Origin: Pseudomonas fluorescens
GTDB taxonomy: Bacteria; Pseudomonadota; Gammaproteobacteria; Pseudomonadales; Pseudomonadaceae
Direction: 5' to 3'
Length of the DNA: 64,000 bases
Assembly: GCF_902497745.1 (NCBI RefSeq)
Contig: NZ_CABVHJ010000001.1
Span: 372,001-436,000, forward strand
Part shown: piece by piece, positions 17,608 through 27,142 of the stretch
Position numbering within the stretch: position 1 is the stretch's first letter
Layout: each line of letters opens with the position of its first letter
The notes under the pieces: model-generated
What the model saw: the letters and a program-made list of their open reading frames with translations, nothing else
The model's database searches: none
Told to the model about the DNA's origin: nothing
Translations under genes and position numbers: made by a program

Positions 17608-17880
17608 TTAATTGATTTCTCGGCGAAGCCGCACGACGCCCATTTTCATCCCGAACAATCGGAATATTGAGTCCAACGACCTTAACGTTTGATTACCCTC
17701 AGCGTGCTCTATGTGTATCAACGTGCGGACCGAAATTTTGCACATCTTAGCGAATTGGATTTGATGCAGCCCTGTCACCTCAACTCGTAAACGGCGGACG
17801 GCTTCGCTGATTTCCAATGTCCCGTCGGCCAACGCCTCTTGAATGCTTTCGATGAGCGCCATGCGTTCGAGAACTGTCAT
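17608..17880 (-). CDS. Small XRE-type helix-turn-helix protein
   Basis: A 90-residue protein (from the ATG at 17880, 8 bases after AGAGGA; an ATG at 17886 and a TTG at 17898 are in frame). The second half has an XRE/HipB-like helix-turn-helix: HQIQFAKMCKISVRTLIHIE, then NQTLRSLDSIFRLFGMKMGV, with the end MKMGVVRLRR reminiscent of antitoxin-type regulators. No toxin partner is visible beside it: it is alone between the ABC permease (32 bp, convergent) and the autotransporter. It may be an orphan antitoxin or a stand-alone repressor. Confidence 0.7.
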   Translation of the reverse strand: MTVLERMALIESIQEALADGTLEISEAVRRLRVEVTGLHQIQFAKMCKISVRTLIHIEHAEGNQTLRSLDSIFRLFGMKMGVVRLRREIN

Positions 17881-18149
17881 TACCATTTTCCTCTCCAATC
17901 TCCGAGCGCCGCATAAGGCTCAATAAACATTAATGGCGCGGGGATTCATTGATGTGAGTGCTTCGGCGTTTGAATCAAAACTTACTGCACCTAATGAGAG
18001 GAGCAGGCAAAAAAACTGCAACAAAATGCAGAAATTAATATATTTCAGCGCTGAAGATGCAAAACAATGCAGATCAGCCACCGACATCATTCTGTAAAAA
18101 CCCTTCGCTATACAGGACGGCCCGCTTATAACAAGAAGGCCTTCCGACC

Positions 18150-21107
18150 ATGCCGTTCCCGCCCCAGCGTCTGTCTCTCGCCATTGCCCTGTTGATCGCT
18201 GCTACATCTGCAAACGCTAAAACCGTGCAGATCGACACCGCCACCACGGCAGCACAAACGCTCGGTGGCAGCGACACGTTGACAATTTCGGCGCCGGGCA
18301 GCATCACCAACAGCGGCAAGGCCGTGAGCCTGAAAGACAGCACCAGCGGTGCCGGTGTGGTGATCGACAACGCCGGCAAAATCGTTTCCAGCGGTGGCCG
18401 GGCCATCGACAGCAGTGGCGATCTAACCCAGGCGCGCAACTACACGATCTACAACCGCAGTGGCGGTCAGATTCTCGGCGCCAACGACGCTTTGCGCATC
18501 GATAGTAACTTTGTCAGCGGCAGCCTGTTGATCGACAACAGCGGCATCATTCGTTCGACCACCGGCCAGGGGCTGGACCTCGATGCGCTGCGCAGTGACG
18601 GCGTGAAGACCATCATTATCAACCGCGCCGGCGGGCTGATTCACGGCGACGCCAGTGACGGCATGAAGACCGGCGCCAACGCGACCATTACCAACTACGG
18701 CGAGATTTCCACCGGCGATTCGCACAATGCCGACGAGAAATTCGACGGCATCGATATCGATTCCGCGAGCGGCGTCAGTGTGACCAACTACGGGGTGATT
18801 TCCGGTGGCCGGCACGGCATCACCACCGATCTTGGCGCGACGCTGATCAACTACGGGCAGATCACCGGCCGTAATGGTTCCGGCTTCGGTTCCGACGGCG
18901 ATGGCACGGTGATTAACCACAGCACCATCACCGGGGCTTACTCAGGCTTGCAAGCGAACGGCGACGGCGACGGCGTGGACATCGACAAGATCGCCCACAT
19001 CGAAAACTACGGGACCATTCAGGGCGTCGGTGCCGGCGGTGTGGACAAGGGTGGTTTCGCTAACGGCAGCGAAGGTATTGCCCTAGGTGGTGGCTACATT
19101 CTCAACGCCAACGGCGCGCTGATCAGCGGTGCCGACAGCGCCATTCTGGTCGACGATGGCAGCGGCGGCTCGGGACTGGCGGCGACCACGCTGGAGAACT
19201 TCGGCACCATTCAAGGCCTCAACGGTTTCGGCGTGAAGCTCGTCGGCGAGTTCGCCGACAACGTCATCAACGGCGGCACGATCAGTGGCAGCAATGGCTT
19301 GGCGCTGGATCTGGGTGGCGGCAACGACAGCCTGACCCTGCGCAACGGCAGTCGCTTTGTCGGCGTGGTCGACGGCGGCAGCGGTTATGACCGGATGGTG
19401 ATGGATGACGCGGCCGGTGGCAGCTTCGGCGCCAGTCGCAACTTCGAATGGCTGGAGGTCAAGCAAGGCGCCTGGACGCTCACCGGCCATGATGATTTCA
19501 GCGACGGCGGCGCGGTGCGCAACGGCGCCACCCTGATCAACCAGGGCAGCATCGCCGGCAACCTGACCGTGGATGCCGGCGGTGTGTATGCCGGTGGCGG
19601 TTCGGTGGGCAGCCTCACCGTCAACGGCACATTGCGCACCGACACCCGCCTCGGTCGCGCAACCATCGTGCGCGATTTGAACATGGCCAGCACAGCCACC
19701 CTCGCCTACGGCGTCAACGCCGATGGCAGCAGCGCACCGGTACAGGTCGGCGGCATCGCCAATCTCAATGGCGCAACACTCGCGGTGAATCCCGGCAGCG
19801 GCACGTATCCATGGCAGAGCCATTACACCGTGCTGCAAGCGGCACAGGTCAACGGCACTTTCGGCACAGTCAGCAGCGACTACGCATTCTTGACGCCGAC
19901 CCTCGCCTACACGCCTACCCAGGTTGACCTGACCTACACCCGCAATGACGTGGCGTTCAATGAGTTCGCCACGACCGGCAACGGCAGCAACGCCGCCAAC
20001 AGCCTGGCCTCAATCGGTAAAAACAGCGCGCTGTACAACGCCTTGCTTAATACCAGCCAAAGCAGCGCTGGCGCGGCGATCGAGCAGTTGGCCGGTGCCA
20101 GCAACGCCGACCTGACCAGCGCCACCCTTGGCGCTAGCAGTCAGGTCGGCAGCAGCATGCTCTCGGCCATGCAGCAAATGGGCGGCAGCCCGGGATTGAT
20201 GGTCGGTCTCGATCAGCGTGACACCCCCGTGCTGGCGGCCAATGGCGTGCCGTCCGAAGCACGCAATCTGAATGACCCGAACGCTCGCGGCCGGCTCTGG
20301 CTGCAAGGCATCGGCGGCTACGGCAAGCTCGATGGCGAACACGGCAGCAGTGGTCTGGAACAACGCACCAAGGGCAGCGTGCTGGGCGTCGACTGGTCGC
20401 TGAATCCAGCATGGCGCCTGGGCGTACTGGGCGGTTATTCGAAAACCGATCTGGACGCGACCGGCGTCGACGGTAACGTCGAGAGCTGGCACGCCGGCGT
20501 CTACGCGCTGCATCAAAACGGCCCGATCTCGCTGCGTCTGGGCGCGGCGTACAGCGGTCATCAGGGCGAAAGCAAACGCACTATCGCCTTCAACGGTTTC
20601 AGCGACCGTCCGAAAGGCGACTATGACGCCGACAGCCAGCAAGCCTTCGCCGAACTCGGCTACGCCATGGGCAGCGGCCGCCTCAGTGCCGAGCCGTTCG
20701 CCAGCCTCGGCTATCAGCGCTACCACCGCGACCGCTACCAGGAAAAAGGTGGCGCCGCCGCACTGCAAGTCGACAGCCAGACCCAGGACAACTTCAGCAG
20801 TACCTTCGGCCTGCGCCTGGCACACCTGAGCAGCCTGGACAACGGCATGAGCGTGACCCCGCGCATGGCCGTCGGCTGGAAACACACCTATGGCGACGTC
20901 AGCAGCTCGACGCGTCAGGCTTTCGTGACCGGCGGTACGGCGTTCAGTGTCGATGGCAGTTCGCTGGATCGCGACAGCCTGGTGCTGGAGGCAGGGCTGG
21001 ACGTGGGGATTTCCGCGCGGCATACGCTGGGTGTGGGATACAGCGGTGAGATCGGCAGCAACAGCCGCAACCATGGCTTGATCGGCCAGTGGCAGATGAG
21101 TTTTTGA
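18150..21107 (+). CDS. Autotransporter (type Va), large passenger
   Basis: A 985-residue outer-membrane autotransporter. An N-terminal signal peptide (about residues 1-24, SANA-KT) precedes a passenger of roughly 690 residues with repeating strand-turn units of the type NYGxIxG, TxENxGxIQG and GSGxDxG, consistent with a right-handed beta helix. The C-terminal barrel runs from about residue 714 (RLWLQGIGGYGKLDGEHG) and ends in the typical aromatic WQMSF. No protease or lipase motif was recognised in the passenger, so adhesion or aggregation is more likely than enzyme activity. A paralogue follows 199 bp downstream on the same strand. Confidence 0.9.
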   Translation: MPFPPQRLSLAIALLIAATSANAKTVQIDTATTAAQTLGGSDTLTISAPGSITNSGKAVSLKDSTSGAGVVIDNAGKIVSSGGRAIDSSGDLTQARNYTIYNRSGGQILGANDALRIDSNFVSGSLLIDNSGIIRSTTGQGLDLDALRSDGVKTIIINRAGGLIHGDASDGMKTGANATITNYGEISTGDSHNADEKFDGIDIDSASGVSVTNYGVISGGRHGITTDLGATLINYGQITGRNGSGFGSDGDGTVINHSTITGAYSGLQANGDGDGVDIDKIAHIENYGTIQGVGAGGVDKGGFANGSEGIALGGGYILNANGALISGADSAILVDDGSGGSGLAATTLENFGTIQGLNGFGVKLVGEFADNVINGGTISGSNGLALDLGGGNDSLTLRNGSRFVGVVDGGSGYDRMVMDDAAGGSFGASRNFEWLEVKQGAWTLTGHDDFSDGGAVRNGATLINQGSIAGNLTVDAGGVYAGGGSVGSLTVNGTLRTDTRLGRATIVRDLNMASTATLAYGVNADGSSAPVQVGGIANLNGATLAVNPGSGTYPWQSHYTVLQAAQVNGTFGTVSSDYAFLTPTLAYTPTQVDLTYTRNDVAFNEFATTGNGSNAANSLASIGKNSALYNALLNTSQSSAGAAIEQLAGASNADLTSATLGASSQVGSSMLSAMQQMGGSPGLMVGLDQRDTPVLAANGVPSEARNLNDPNARGRLWLQGIGGYGKLDGEHGSSGLEQRTKGSVLGVDWSLNPAWRLGVLGGYSKTDLDATGVDGNVESWHAGVYALHQNGPISLRLGAAYSGHQGESKRTIAFNGFSDRPKGDYDADSQQAFAELGYAMGSGRLSAEPFASLGYQRYHRDRYQEKGGAAALQVDSQTQDNFSSTFGLRLAHLSSLDNGMSVTPRMAVGWKHTYGDVSSSTRQAFVTGGTAFSVDGSSLDRDSLVLEAGLDVGISARHTLGVGYSGEIGSNSRNHGLIGQWQMSF

Positions 21108-21278
21108 GGGTTGAACAGCCGGCGGGGTCTTGATTGGTTGTAGGAAAAGGGGGCGCTGCGGCCGAGTAAAAAACCTGGTTGCGGATCTCGCGGTCATTTT
21201 CTACAAAACGATGCGATGTCGCCTGCAAGCCTGCGGGAAGCAGCCGACATCGGATTTTTTGGGGCATCAATAGAGTTG

Positions 21279-21299
21279 GGTCTCCTGTTAAAAGAGACC
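21279..21299 (+). promoter_or_regulatory. Small hairpin abutting the second autotransporter's start
   Basis: GGTCTC (21279-21284) pairs with GAGACC (21294-21299), ending 7 bases before the ATG at 21307. The only purine-rich candidate ribosome binding site, AAAGAG (21291-21296), overlaps its right arm, so the structure could restrain translation. Confidence 0.35.
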
Positions 21300-21306
21300 T
21301 TACTCG

Positions 21307-23520
21307 ATGCCCGCTCAACATATCTTCAAACCCAAACACCTGACACTGGCCATTTCGCTGGCGCTGGGTTGCGTAGAGCTTGCCAACGCTCAACACGCCT
21401 CTGAGGTCGCCGATTCACCAGCAGTAATGAATGCGCCGGAACTGTCCAAAACCGACCCTAAACAAAAGGCTGTTGAACGGCTTCAGGGTTTCCTCAACGA
21501 CCCAAGTACAGTTCGTGTCCCTTTTGAGACCCCTCAAAAAGCTTTTAAAGGCACTGCCCAGAACAATCTGGTCATTCTCAGCGACGGCGCAAGCTTTACC
21601 GGCCAACTGGATGGTGGTAAGGGCGATAACGTGCTGTTTCTGGATGTCGCTGACGGCGGCACGCTGAAGAACACACGTAATTTCAATGGCCTATACCTTG
21701 CTCGGGGAGACTGGACGCTGAGTTCCAAGGGAGATTTCAAGGAAGGCGTGTTGGTGAACAGCGATGGGGAGCTGAGCAACCTCGGCACGATCAACGGTAT
21801 GGCGATTACCAAAGGCAGGCTGTTCAACACAGGAAGCATCAAGGGGGATGTCTTTGTTGAACAGGGCGGCAGCTTTGCCGGTAAGGGTACGGTGGGAAGT
21901 CTGCACGTCGATGGCTTGCTCACCGTCAATGGTGCGCTAGGCAGCCCTCGCGTTAAAGGTGATTTGCGCCTTTTCCCAAACGCCGAACTGGCTTATGAGG
22001 TCACTCCCGGTGGCAGTCAAACGATCAAGGTTGATGGCACCGCCAGCCTGGAAAACGCCACCCTGAAAGTCGTTGCGACGCCGGGAGAGTATCCGCAAAG
22101 CAAACAGTACAAAATCATCGAAGCTGACAATGTAGAAGGTAGATTCGGCACGATTGTGAACGACCTGGCCTTCATGACAGCCACACCTCAATACAATAAA
22201 AAATCCGTCGGTCTGACTTACGCCCGTAACGGTGAGCCGCTTGCGAGCGTTGCCACGACAGGTAACGGTCGTTCGGTTGCCGACAGCATTGTCGAACCAC
22301 AAGTGCCTGCGCCATCCGAAACGCCATTGACGGCGTCTGCACCAGTTCCAGTTCCAGTTCCAACTTCAGCGTCGACTCCCATTGCAGAGTCCGTCACAGC
22401 GCCAGTGCAGGACGAACCTCTTATTGCGCAAGTTAACAAGACCGCCGAACAGCCCGCACCTGCGCCACTAAGACCCGCAAACGCAGCAGTCGCCGCGCTT
22501 CTGACCAGCGACAAAACCACCGCACCGGTCGCCCTCGAACAACTCGCCGCTGGCAGCAATGCCAATCTCGCCAAAGCCACGCTGAGCAGCATCACTCCGG
22601 TGAGCGCGAGCATGCTCTCGGCCATGCAGCAACTGAATAGCCGTTACGGTTCTGCCTATGGTTCCGGCAACTCACCGCGTCAGGCCGCCGGTGGCGTCGA
22701 TTCCGGCCGCGTGTGGATTCAGGCGCTGGGCCATGGCGGAAAGGTCGACCGCGACTTCGACAGCACCCTGAAACACGCGACCCAGGGTCTGGTCATGGGC
22801 GCCGACTGGCGGCTCGATGAGCAATGGCACGTCGGCCTGGTCGGCGGAAAATCGCAGACCAGACTCGACGCCCGCCAGTACGATGGCGACCTCGACAGCT
22901 GGCATCTCGGGGTCTACGCCGTGCGTCAGGATGGACCGTTGTCACTGCGTCTCGGGGCGACCTATGCCAGTCATGATGGCGACAGCAAACGTCGCGTGGC
23001 CTTTAACGGCTTCAGCGATCGTCTCAAGGGCAACTACGACGCCAACACTCAGCAAGCCTTTGCCGAACTGGCGGTCAATGTTGGCCGGCACAACGCGACG
23101 CTCGAACCGTTCGCCAGCCTCGGCTATCAGCGCTACCAGCGCGACAGCTACAGCGAAAAAGGTGGGGATGCGGCGCTGAAAGTCTTTGGGCAGACTCGCG
23201 ACAACCTCAGCAGCACCTTCGGTCTGCGTGCGGCAAAGATCACTCGACTGGATAACGGCATGACGCTGACGCCGCGATTCAGTGCCGGCTGGAAACACAC
23301 CTTTGGCGAGATTGAAAACGACACCCGCCAGCAATTGGTCAAGGGTGGCAAACGCTTCGAAATTGCCGGTGCCGCGCTGGATCGAAACAGTCTGTCCGTG
23401 GATGCAGGCCTTGATCTCGGACTGTCTGCCAATCACACAGTCGGTGTGGGTCTCACCGGTGAAATGGCCACTGACAGCCGGACTCACGGCGTGATGGGCC
23501 AATGGCGCATGGCGTTCTAA
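21307..23520 (+). CDS. Autotransporter (type Va), short passenger with Pro/Val-rich linker
   Basis: A 737-residue paralogue of the upstream autotransporter. After a signal peptide (about residues 1-30, ending ELANA) the passenger is only about 300 residues: it keeps the SFTGQLDGGKGDN/GLYLARGDWTL part and the GSLHVDGLLTVNGALGSP part seen near the end of the first protein's passenger, but lacks the long helix. Residues about 330-395 are a low-complexity Pro/Ala/Val/Ser linker (VPVPVPTSASTP) not present in the first protein. The barrel (about 468-737, starting RVWIQALGHGGK and ending WRMAF) is closely similar to the first. Most likely a tandem duplicate with a reduced passenger. Confidence 0.88.
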   Translation: MPAQHIFKPKHLTLAISLALGCVELANAQHASEVADSPAVMNAPELSKTDPKQKAVERLQGFLNDPSTVRVPFETPQKAFKGTAQNNLVILSDGASFTGQLDGGKGDNVLFLDVADGGTLKNTRNFNGLYLARGDWTLSSKGDFKEGVLVNSDGELSNLGTINGMAITKGRLFNTGSIKGDVFVEQGGSFAGKGTVGSLHVDGLLTVNGALGSPRVKGDLRLFPNAELAYEVTPGGSQTIKVDGTASLENATLKVVATPGEYPQSKQYKIIEADNVEGRFGTIVNDLAFMTATPQYNKKSVGLTYARNGEPLASVATTGNGRSVADSIVEPQVPAPSETPLTASAPVPVPVPTSASTPIAESVTAPVQDEPLIAQVNKTAEQPAPAPLRPANAAVAALLTSDKTTAPVALEQLAAGSNANLAKATLSSITPVSASMLSAMQQLNSRYGSAYGSGNSPRQAAGGVDSGRVWIQALGHGGKVDRDFDSTLKHATQGLVMGADWRLDEQWHVGLVGGKSQTRLDARQYDGDLDSWHLGVYAVRQDGPLSLRLGATYASHDGDSKRRVAFNGFSDRLKGNYDANTQQAFAELAVNVGRHNATLEPFASLGYQRYQRDSYSEKGGDAALKVFGQTRDNLSSTFGLRAAKITRLDNGMTLTPRFSAGWKHTFGEIENDTRQQLVKGGKRFEIAGAALDRNSLSVDAGLDLGLSANHTVGVGLTGEMATDSRTHGVMGQWRMAF

Positions 23521-23538
23521 CGGATTGAACATCGTCAC

Positions 23539-23626
23539 TGTGGGAGCGAGCCTGCTCGCGAATGCGATCTGTCAGTTGAATAAATATCGGCTGACACTCC
23601 TCTTCGCGAGCAGGCTCGCTCCCACA
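23539..23626. repeat. REPIN-like inverted REP pair
   Basis: TGTGGGAGCGAGCCTGCTCG and its inverse flank a core of about 40 bases in the convergent gap between the second autotransporter and oadA. Confidence 0.85.
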
Positions 23627-23658
23627 TAGGTCTCATGGGATGCAGACAAATTCCGCAT

Positions 23659-23684
23659 AAAAAAAAGGGGAGCACATGCCCCCC
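23659..23684 (-). terminator. Rho-independent terminator of oadA
   Basis: Read on the minus strand, a GGGGGGCA/TGCTCCCC stem (23667-23684) is followed by eight T residues (23659-23666), about 33 bases after the oadA stop. Confidence 0.85.
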
Positions 23685-23716
23685 GAGGTTTAAAGCGTTG
23701 GATCGCGGCCGTTATC

Positions 23717-25525
23717 TCAGCCTTCGATCTCGATCAGGATTTCCCCCGGATTGACCCGATCACCCTTGGCCACATGAATCGCGGTGACCTTGCCGGCAAT
23801 CGCAGCCTGGACTTCGGTTTCCATCTTCATTGCTTCGGTGATCAGCACCGCCTGGCCGGCCTTGACGGTATCGCCTTCCTTGACCAGCACATCGACGATG
23901 TTGCCCGGCATGGTAGTGCTGACGTGGCCCGGCGCCGAGGCTTGCTTGCGCTTGCTGCTGCCACCGCTGACAAATTCATTGAGCGGCTCGAACACCACCT
24001 CTTCCGGCATGCCGTCGATGGACAGGTAGAAGTGACGCTTGCCTTCAGCCTTGACGCCAACACCGGTGATGTCGACGCGGTAGGTTTCGCCGTGAACGTC
24101 GATGACGAACTCGGTCGGCACGCCTTCGCCGCCTGCCGACGCAACGCTGCCAGCCTCTGGGATCGGCAACAGCACTTCCGGCGTCAGGGTGCCGGCGGCA
24201 CGCTCTTCGAGGAATTTGCGGCCGATGTCCGGGAACATGGCGAAGGTCAGCACGTCTTCTTCCGACTTGGCCAGTGCGCCAATGTCGGCACGCAGCTTGG
24301 TCATTTCCGGCTTGAGCAGATCGGCCGGACGTACGTCGATGACCTCTTCGCTGCCAATGGCCTGACGGCGCAGTTTCTCGTTCACTACGCCCGGCGCCTT
24401 GCCGTAGCCGCCTTGCAGGTAGAGCTTCACTTCGTTGGTGATGGTCTTGTAGCGCTCGCCGGCCAGCACGTTGAAGAACGCCTGAGTGCCGACGATCTGC
24501 GAAGTCGGGGTCACCAGCGGCGGGAAGCCGAGGTCTTCACGTACACGCGGGATTTCCGCGAGCACTTCGCCCATGCGGTTCAGCGCGCCCTGCTCTTTCA
24601 ACTGGTTGGCGAGGTTGGAGATCATCCCGCCCGGCACCTGGTTGACTTGCACGCGGGTGTCGACGGCGGTGAACTCGCTTTCGAACTGGTGGTACTTCTT
24701 ACGGACGGCGTAGAAGTACAGGCCGATCTCTTGCAGCAGCTCGAGGTTCAGGCCGGTGTCATACTCGGTGCCTTTGAGCGCAGCAACCATCGACTCGGTG
24801 CCCGGGTGGCTGGTGCCCGACGCGAAGCTGGAGATCGCGGTGTCGATATGGTCGGCGCCGTTTTCGATCGCCTTGAGCTGGCACATGGTCGCCAGACCCG
24901 CCGTGTCGTGGGAGTGGATGAACACCGGCAGCGACTGCTCGGCCTTCAACGCACGAACCAGTTCACCGGTAGCGTACGGGGTCAGCAGACCGGCCATGTC
25001 CTTGATCGCCACCGAGTCGCAACCCATGGCTTCCATCTGCTTGGCCTGAGTGACGAACGCATCAATGGTGTGCACCGGGCTGGTGGTGTAAGCGATGGTG
25101 CCCTGGGCATGTTTGCCGGCAGCCTTCACCGCTTCGATGGCCACGCGCAGGTTACGCACGTCGTTCATCGCGTCGAAGATGCGGAAAACGTCGATGCCAT
25201 TCACCGCAGCCTTGGCGACGAAGGCTTTGACCACGTCGTCGCTGTAGTGGCGGTAGCCGAGCAGGTTCTGCCCGCGCAGAAGCATTTGCAGGCGGGTGTT
25301 AGGCAGCGCCGCACGCAGTTGGCGCAGACGCTCCCACGGGTCTTCTTTCAGGAAGCGTACGCAGGCGTCGAACGTCGCACCGCCCCAGCACTCCAGCGAC
25401 CAGTAGCCGACTTTGTCGAGCTTGTCGCAGATCGGCAGCATGTCTTCGGTGCGCATGCGGGTGGCGAGCAGCGATTGGTGAGCGTCGCGCAGGATGGTAT
25501 CGGTGACAAAGATCTTCTTGGACAT
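23717..25525 (-). CDS. oadA: Pyruvate carboxylase subunit B / oxaloacetate decarboxylase alpha-type (biotinylated)
   Basis: It is the carboxyltransferase and biotin-carrier half of the two-subunit pyruvate carboxylase, making oxaloacetate from pyruvate. The 602-residue protein starts at 25525 (GAGGAA 8 bases upstream): an HMGL-like TIM barrel (VTDTILRDAHQSL at residues 5-17; metal-site HSHDTAG), a conserved middle domain, an Ala/Pro-rich hinge (about 500-530) and a biotinyl domain with EAMKMETEV, biotin lysine about residue 567. A decarboxylase role would need OadB/OadG membrane subunits, which are absent, so the anaplerotic carboxylase is favoured. It follows pycA with an 11-bp gap. Confidence 0.93.
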   Translation of the reverse strand: MSKKIFVTDTILRDAHQSLLATRMRTEDMLPICDKLDKVGYWSLECWGGATFDACVRFLKEDPWERLRQLRAALPNTRLQMLLRGQNLLGYRHYSDDVVKAFVAKAAVNGIDVFRIFDAMNDVRNLRVAIEAVKAAGKHAQGTIAYTTSPVHTIDAFVTQAKQMEAMGCDSVAIKDMAGLLTPYATGELVRALKAEQSLPVFIHSHDTAGLATMCQLKAIENGADHIDTAISSFASGTSHPGTESMVAALKGTEYDTGLNLELLQEIGLYFYAVRKKYHQFESEFTAVDTRVQVNQVPGGMISNLANQLKEQGALNRMGEVLAEIPRVREDLGFPPLVTPTSQIVGTQAFFNVLAGERYKTITNEVKLYLQGGYGKAPGVVNEKLRRQAIGSEEVIDVRPADLLKPEMTKLRADIGALAKSEEDVLTFAMFPDIGRKFLEERAAGTLTPEVLLPIPEAGSVASAGGEGVPTEFVIDVHGETYRVDITGVGVKAEGKRHFYLSIDGMPEEVVFEPLNEFVSGGSSKRKQASAPGHVSTTMPGNIVDVLVKEGDTVKAGQAVLITEAMKMETEVQAAIAGKVTAIHVAKGDRVNPGEILIEIEG

Positions 25526-25536
25526 TGTTGTATTCC

Positions 25537-26952
25537 TCACAGGCCTGCGTGGGCGGCGATGGCGGCGGCGATGGCCAGGGCCAGCTCTTCGGGTTTGCGC
25601 TTGATCGAGTAGTTGGTCAGTTCAGGATGGCTTTCAACGAAGCTGGTATTGAACTGGCCGCTACGGAATTCCGGGTTGCGCAGGATTTCCTGGTAGTACG
25701 CGGCGGTGGTCTTCACCCCCTGCAGACGCATGTCGTCCAGCGCACGCAGGCCACGGTCCATTGCCTCTTCCCAAGTCAGTGCCCAGACCACCAGTTTCAG
25801 GCACATCGAGTCGTAGAACGGCGGAATGGTGTAGCCGGTGTAGATCGCTGTGTCGGTGCGCACGCCCGGACCGCCGGGGGCGTAGTAACGGGTGATCTTG
25901 CCGAAGCTCGGCAGAAAGTTGTTCTTCGGGTCTTCGGCGTTGATGCGGAACTGCAAGGCGAAACCACGGTGCTGGATGTCTTCCTGTTTCACCGACAACG
26001 GCAGGCCGGAAGCGATGCGAATCTGTTCGCGGACAATGTCGATCCCGGTGATCTCTTCGGTGATGGTGTGTTCCACCTGCACCCGGGTGTTCATCTCCAT
26101 GAAGTACACCTCGCCCTCGGCGAGCAGGAACTCCACGGTACCGGCGTTCTCGTAACCCACAGCCTTGGCCGCACGCACCGACAGGTCGCCGATATAGGCG
26201 CGCTGTTCCGGAGTCAGTTGCGGGCTCGGGGCGATTTCGATGAGTTTCTGGTTGCGCCGCTGGATCGAGCAATCACGCTCGAACAGGTGCACGACATTGC
26301 CAAAGCTGTCGCCAAGGATCTGCGCCTCGATGTGCTTGGGATTGACGATGCATTTTTCCAGGAACACTTCGGCAGAACCGAACGCCTTGGTCGCTTCGGA
26401 AATCACCCGGGGGAAATTCTGTTCAAGTTCTTCGCGGCTGTTACAGCGACGGATGCCGCGACCGCCACCACCGGAGGTAGCTTTGAGCATGACCGGGTAA
26501 CCGATGCGGTCCCCTTCAGCCAGCGCCTCTTCGATGTCGGCGACGTTGCCTTCGGTGCCCGGCGTCACCGGTACGCCCGCCTTGATCATGCTGCGGCGCG
26601 CTTCGGTCTTGTCGCCCATGCGGCGGATGACTTCTGCCGACGGACCGATGAATTTGATACCGCGCTCAGCACAGATGTCCGCCAGCTCGGCATTTTCCGA
26701 AAGGAAACCGTAACCGGGGTGCAGTGCATCGCAACCGGTTTCAACCGCCAGGTTCACCAGTTTGCGCGGGTTGAGATAACCGGCCAGTGGCTCGGCACCG
26801 ATGCTATGGGCCTCGTCCGCACGCTTCACATGCAACGCATGACGGTCGGCGTCGGAAAAAATCGCAACCGAGCGAATGCCCATTTCGGCGCAGGCTCGCA
26901 CGATTCGTACGGCAATCTCACCACGGTTGGCGATCAGGATCTTTGTTATCAC
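25537..26952 (-). CDS. pycA: Pyruvate carboxylase subunit A (biotin carboxylase)
   Basis: ATP-dependent carboxylation of the biotin carried by the partner subunit. A GTG at 26952 (ITKILIANRGEIAVRIVRAC) with AAGGGA upstream gives 471 residues, the normal length in pseudomonads. ATP-grasp motifs are clear: KATSGGGGRGIRRC near residue 158, EMNTRVQVEHTITEEITGID near 287. Acetyl-CoA carboxylase AccC is the closest relative, but the gene order with oadA and the divergent LysR gene matches the pyc locus. Transcription starts in the 190-bp region shared with pycR. Confidence 0.93.
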   Translation of the reverse strand: MITKILIANRGEIAVRIVRACAEMGIRSVAIFSDADRHALHVKRADEAHSIGAEPLAGYLNPRKLVNLAVETGCDALHPGYGFLSENAELADICAERGIKFIGPSAEVIRRMGDKTEARRSMIKAGVPVTPGTEGNVADIEEALAEGDRIGYPVMLKATSGGGGRGIRRCNSREELEQNFPRVISEATKAFGSAEVFLEKCIVNPKHIEAQILGDSFGNVVHLFERDCSIQRRNQKLIEIAPSPQLTPEQRAYIGDLSVRAAKAVGYENAGTVEFLLAEGEVYFMEMNTRVQVEHTITEEITGIDIVREQIRIASGLPLSVKQEDIQHRGFALQFRINAEDPKNNFLPSFGKITRYYAPGGPGVRTDTAIYTGYTIPPFYDSMCLKLVVWALTWEEAMDRGLRALDDMRLQGVKTTAAYYQEILRNPEFRSGQFNTSFVESHPELTNYSIKRKPEELALAIAAAIAAHAGL

Positions 26953-27142
26953 TTGGAGGTTCCCTTGAGCCGGTGGCACCACGACCTGCTAGACCCAGGT
27001 CGACGCGTGACCAAATGTTTCAATTTAGTCGCAGGTCCACACTAGCGCTCATGAGGGATTAACAAAAATGAATAAAAATTGGGTCAGGCATAAGCAAAGA
27101 CTTATAGTTGAAATATCAGCCCGCCGTAAGAGCCTATAAGAA

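Noticed and set aside
16987..17670. 227-residue + strand frame
   Set aside because: Out-of-frame reading of the ABC permease, running past its end without a start signal.
23774..27045. 612- and 506-residue + strand frames
   Set aside because: They are antisense shadows of oadA and pycA, which have clear motifs; compositions are His/Arg/Val-rich and without domains.
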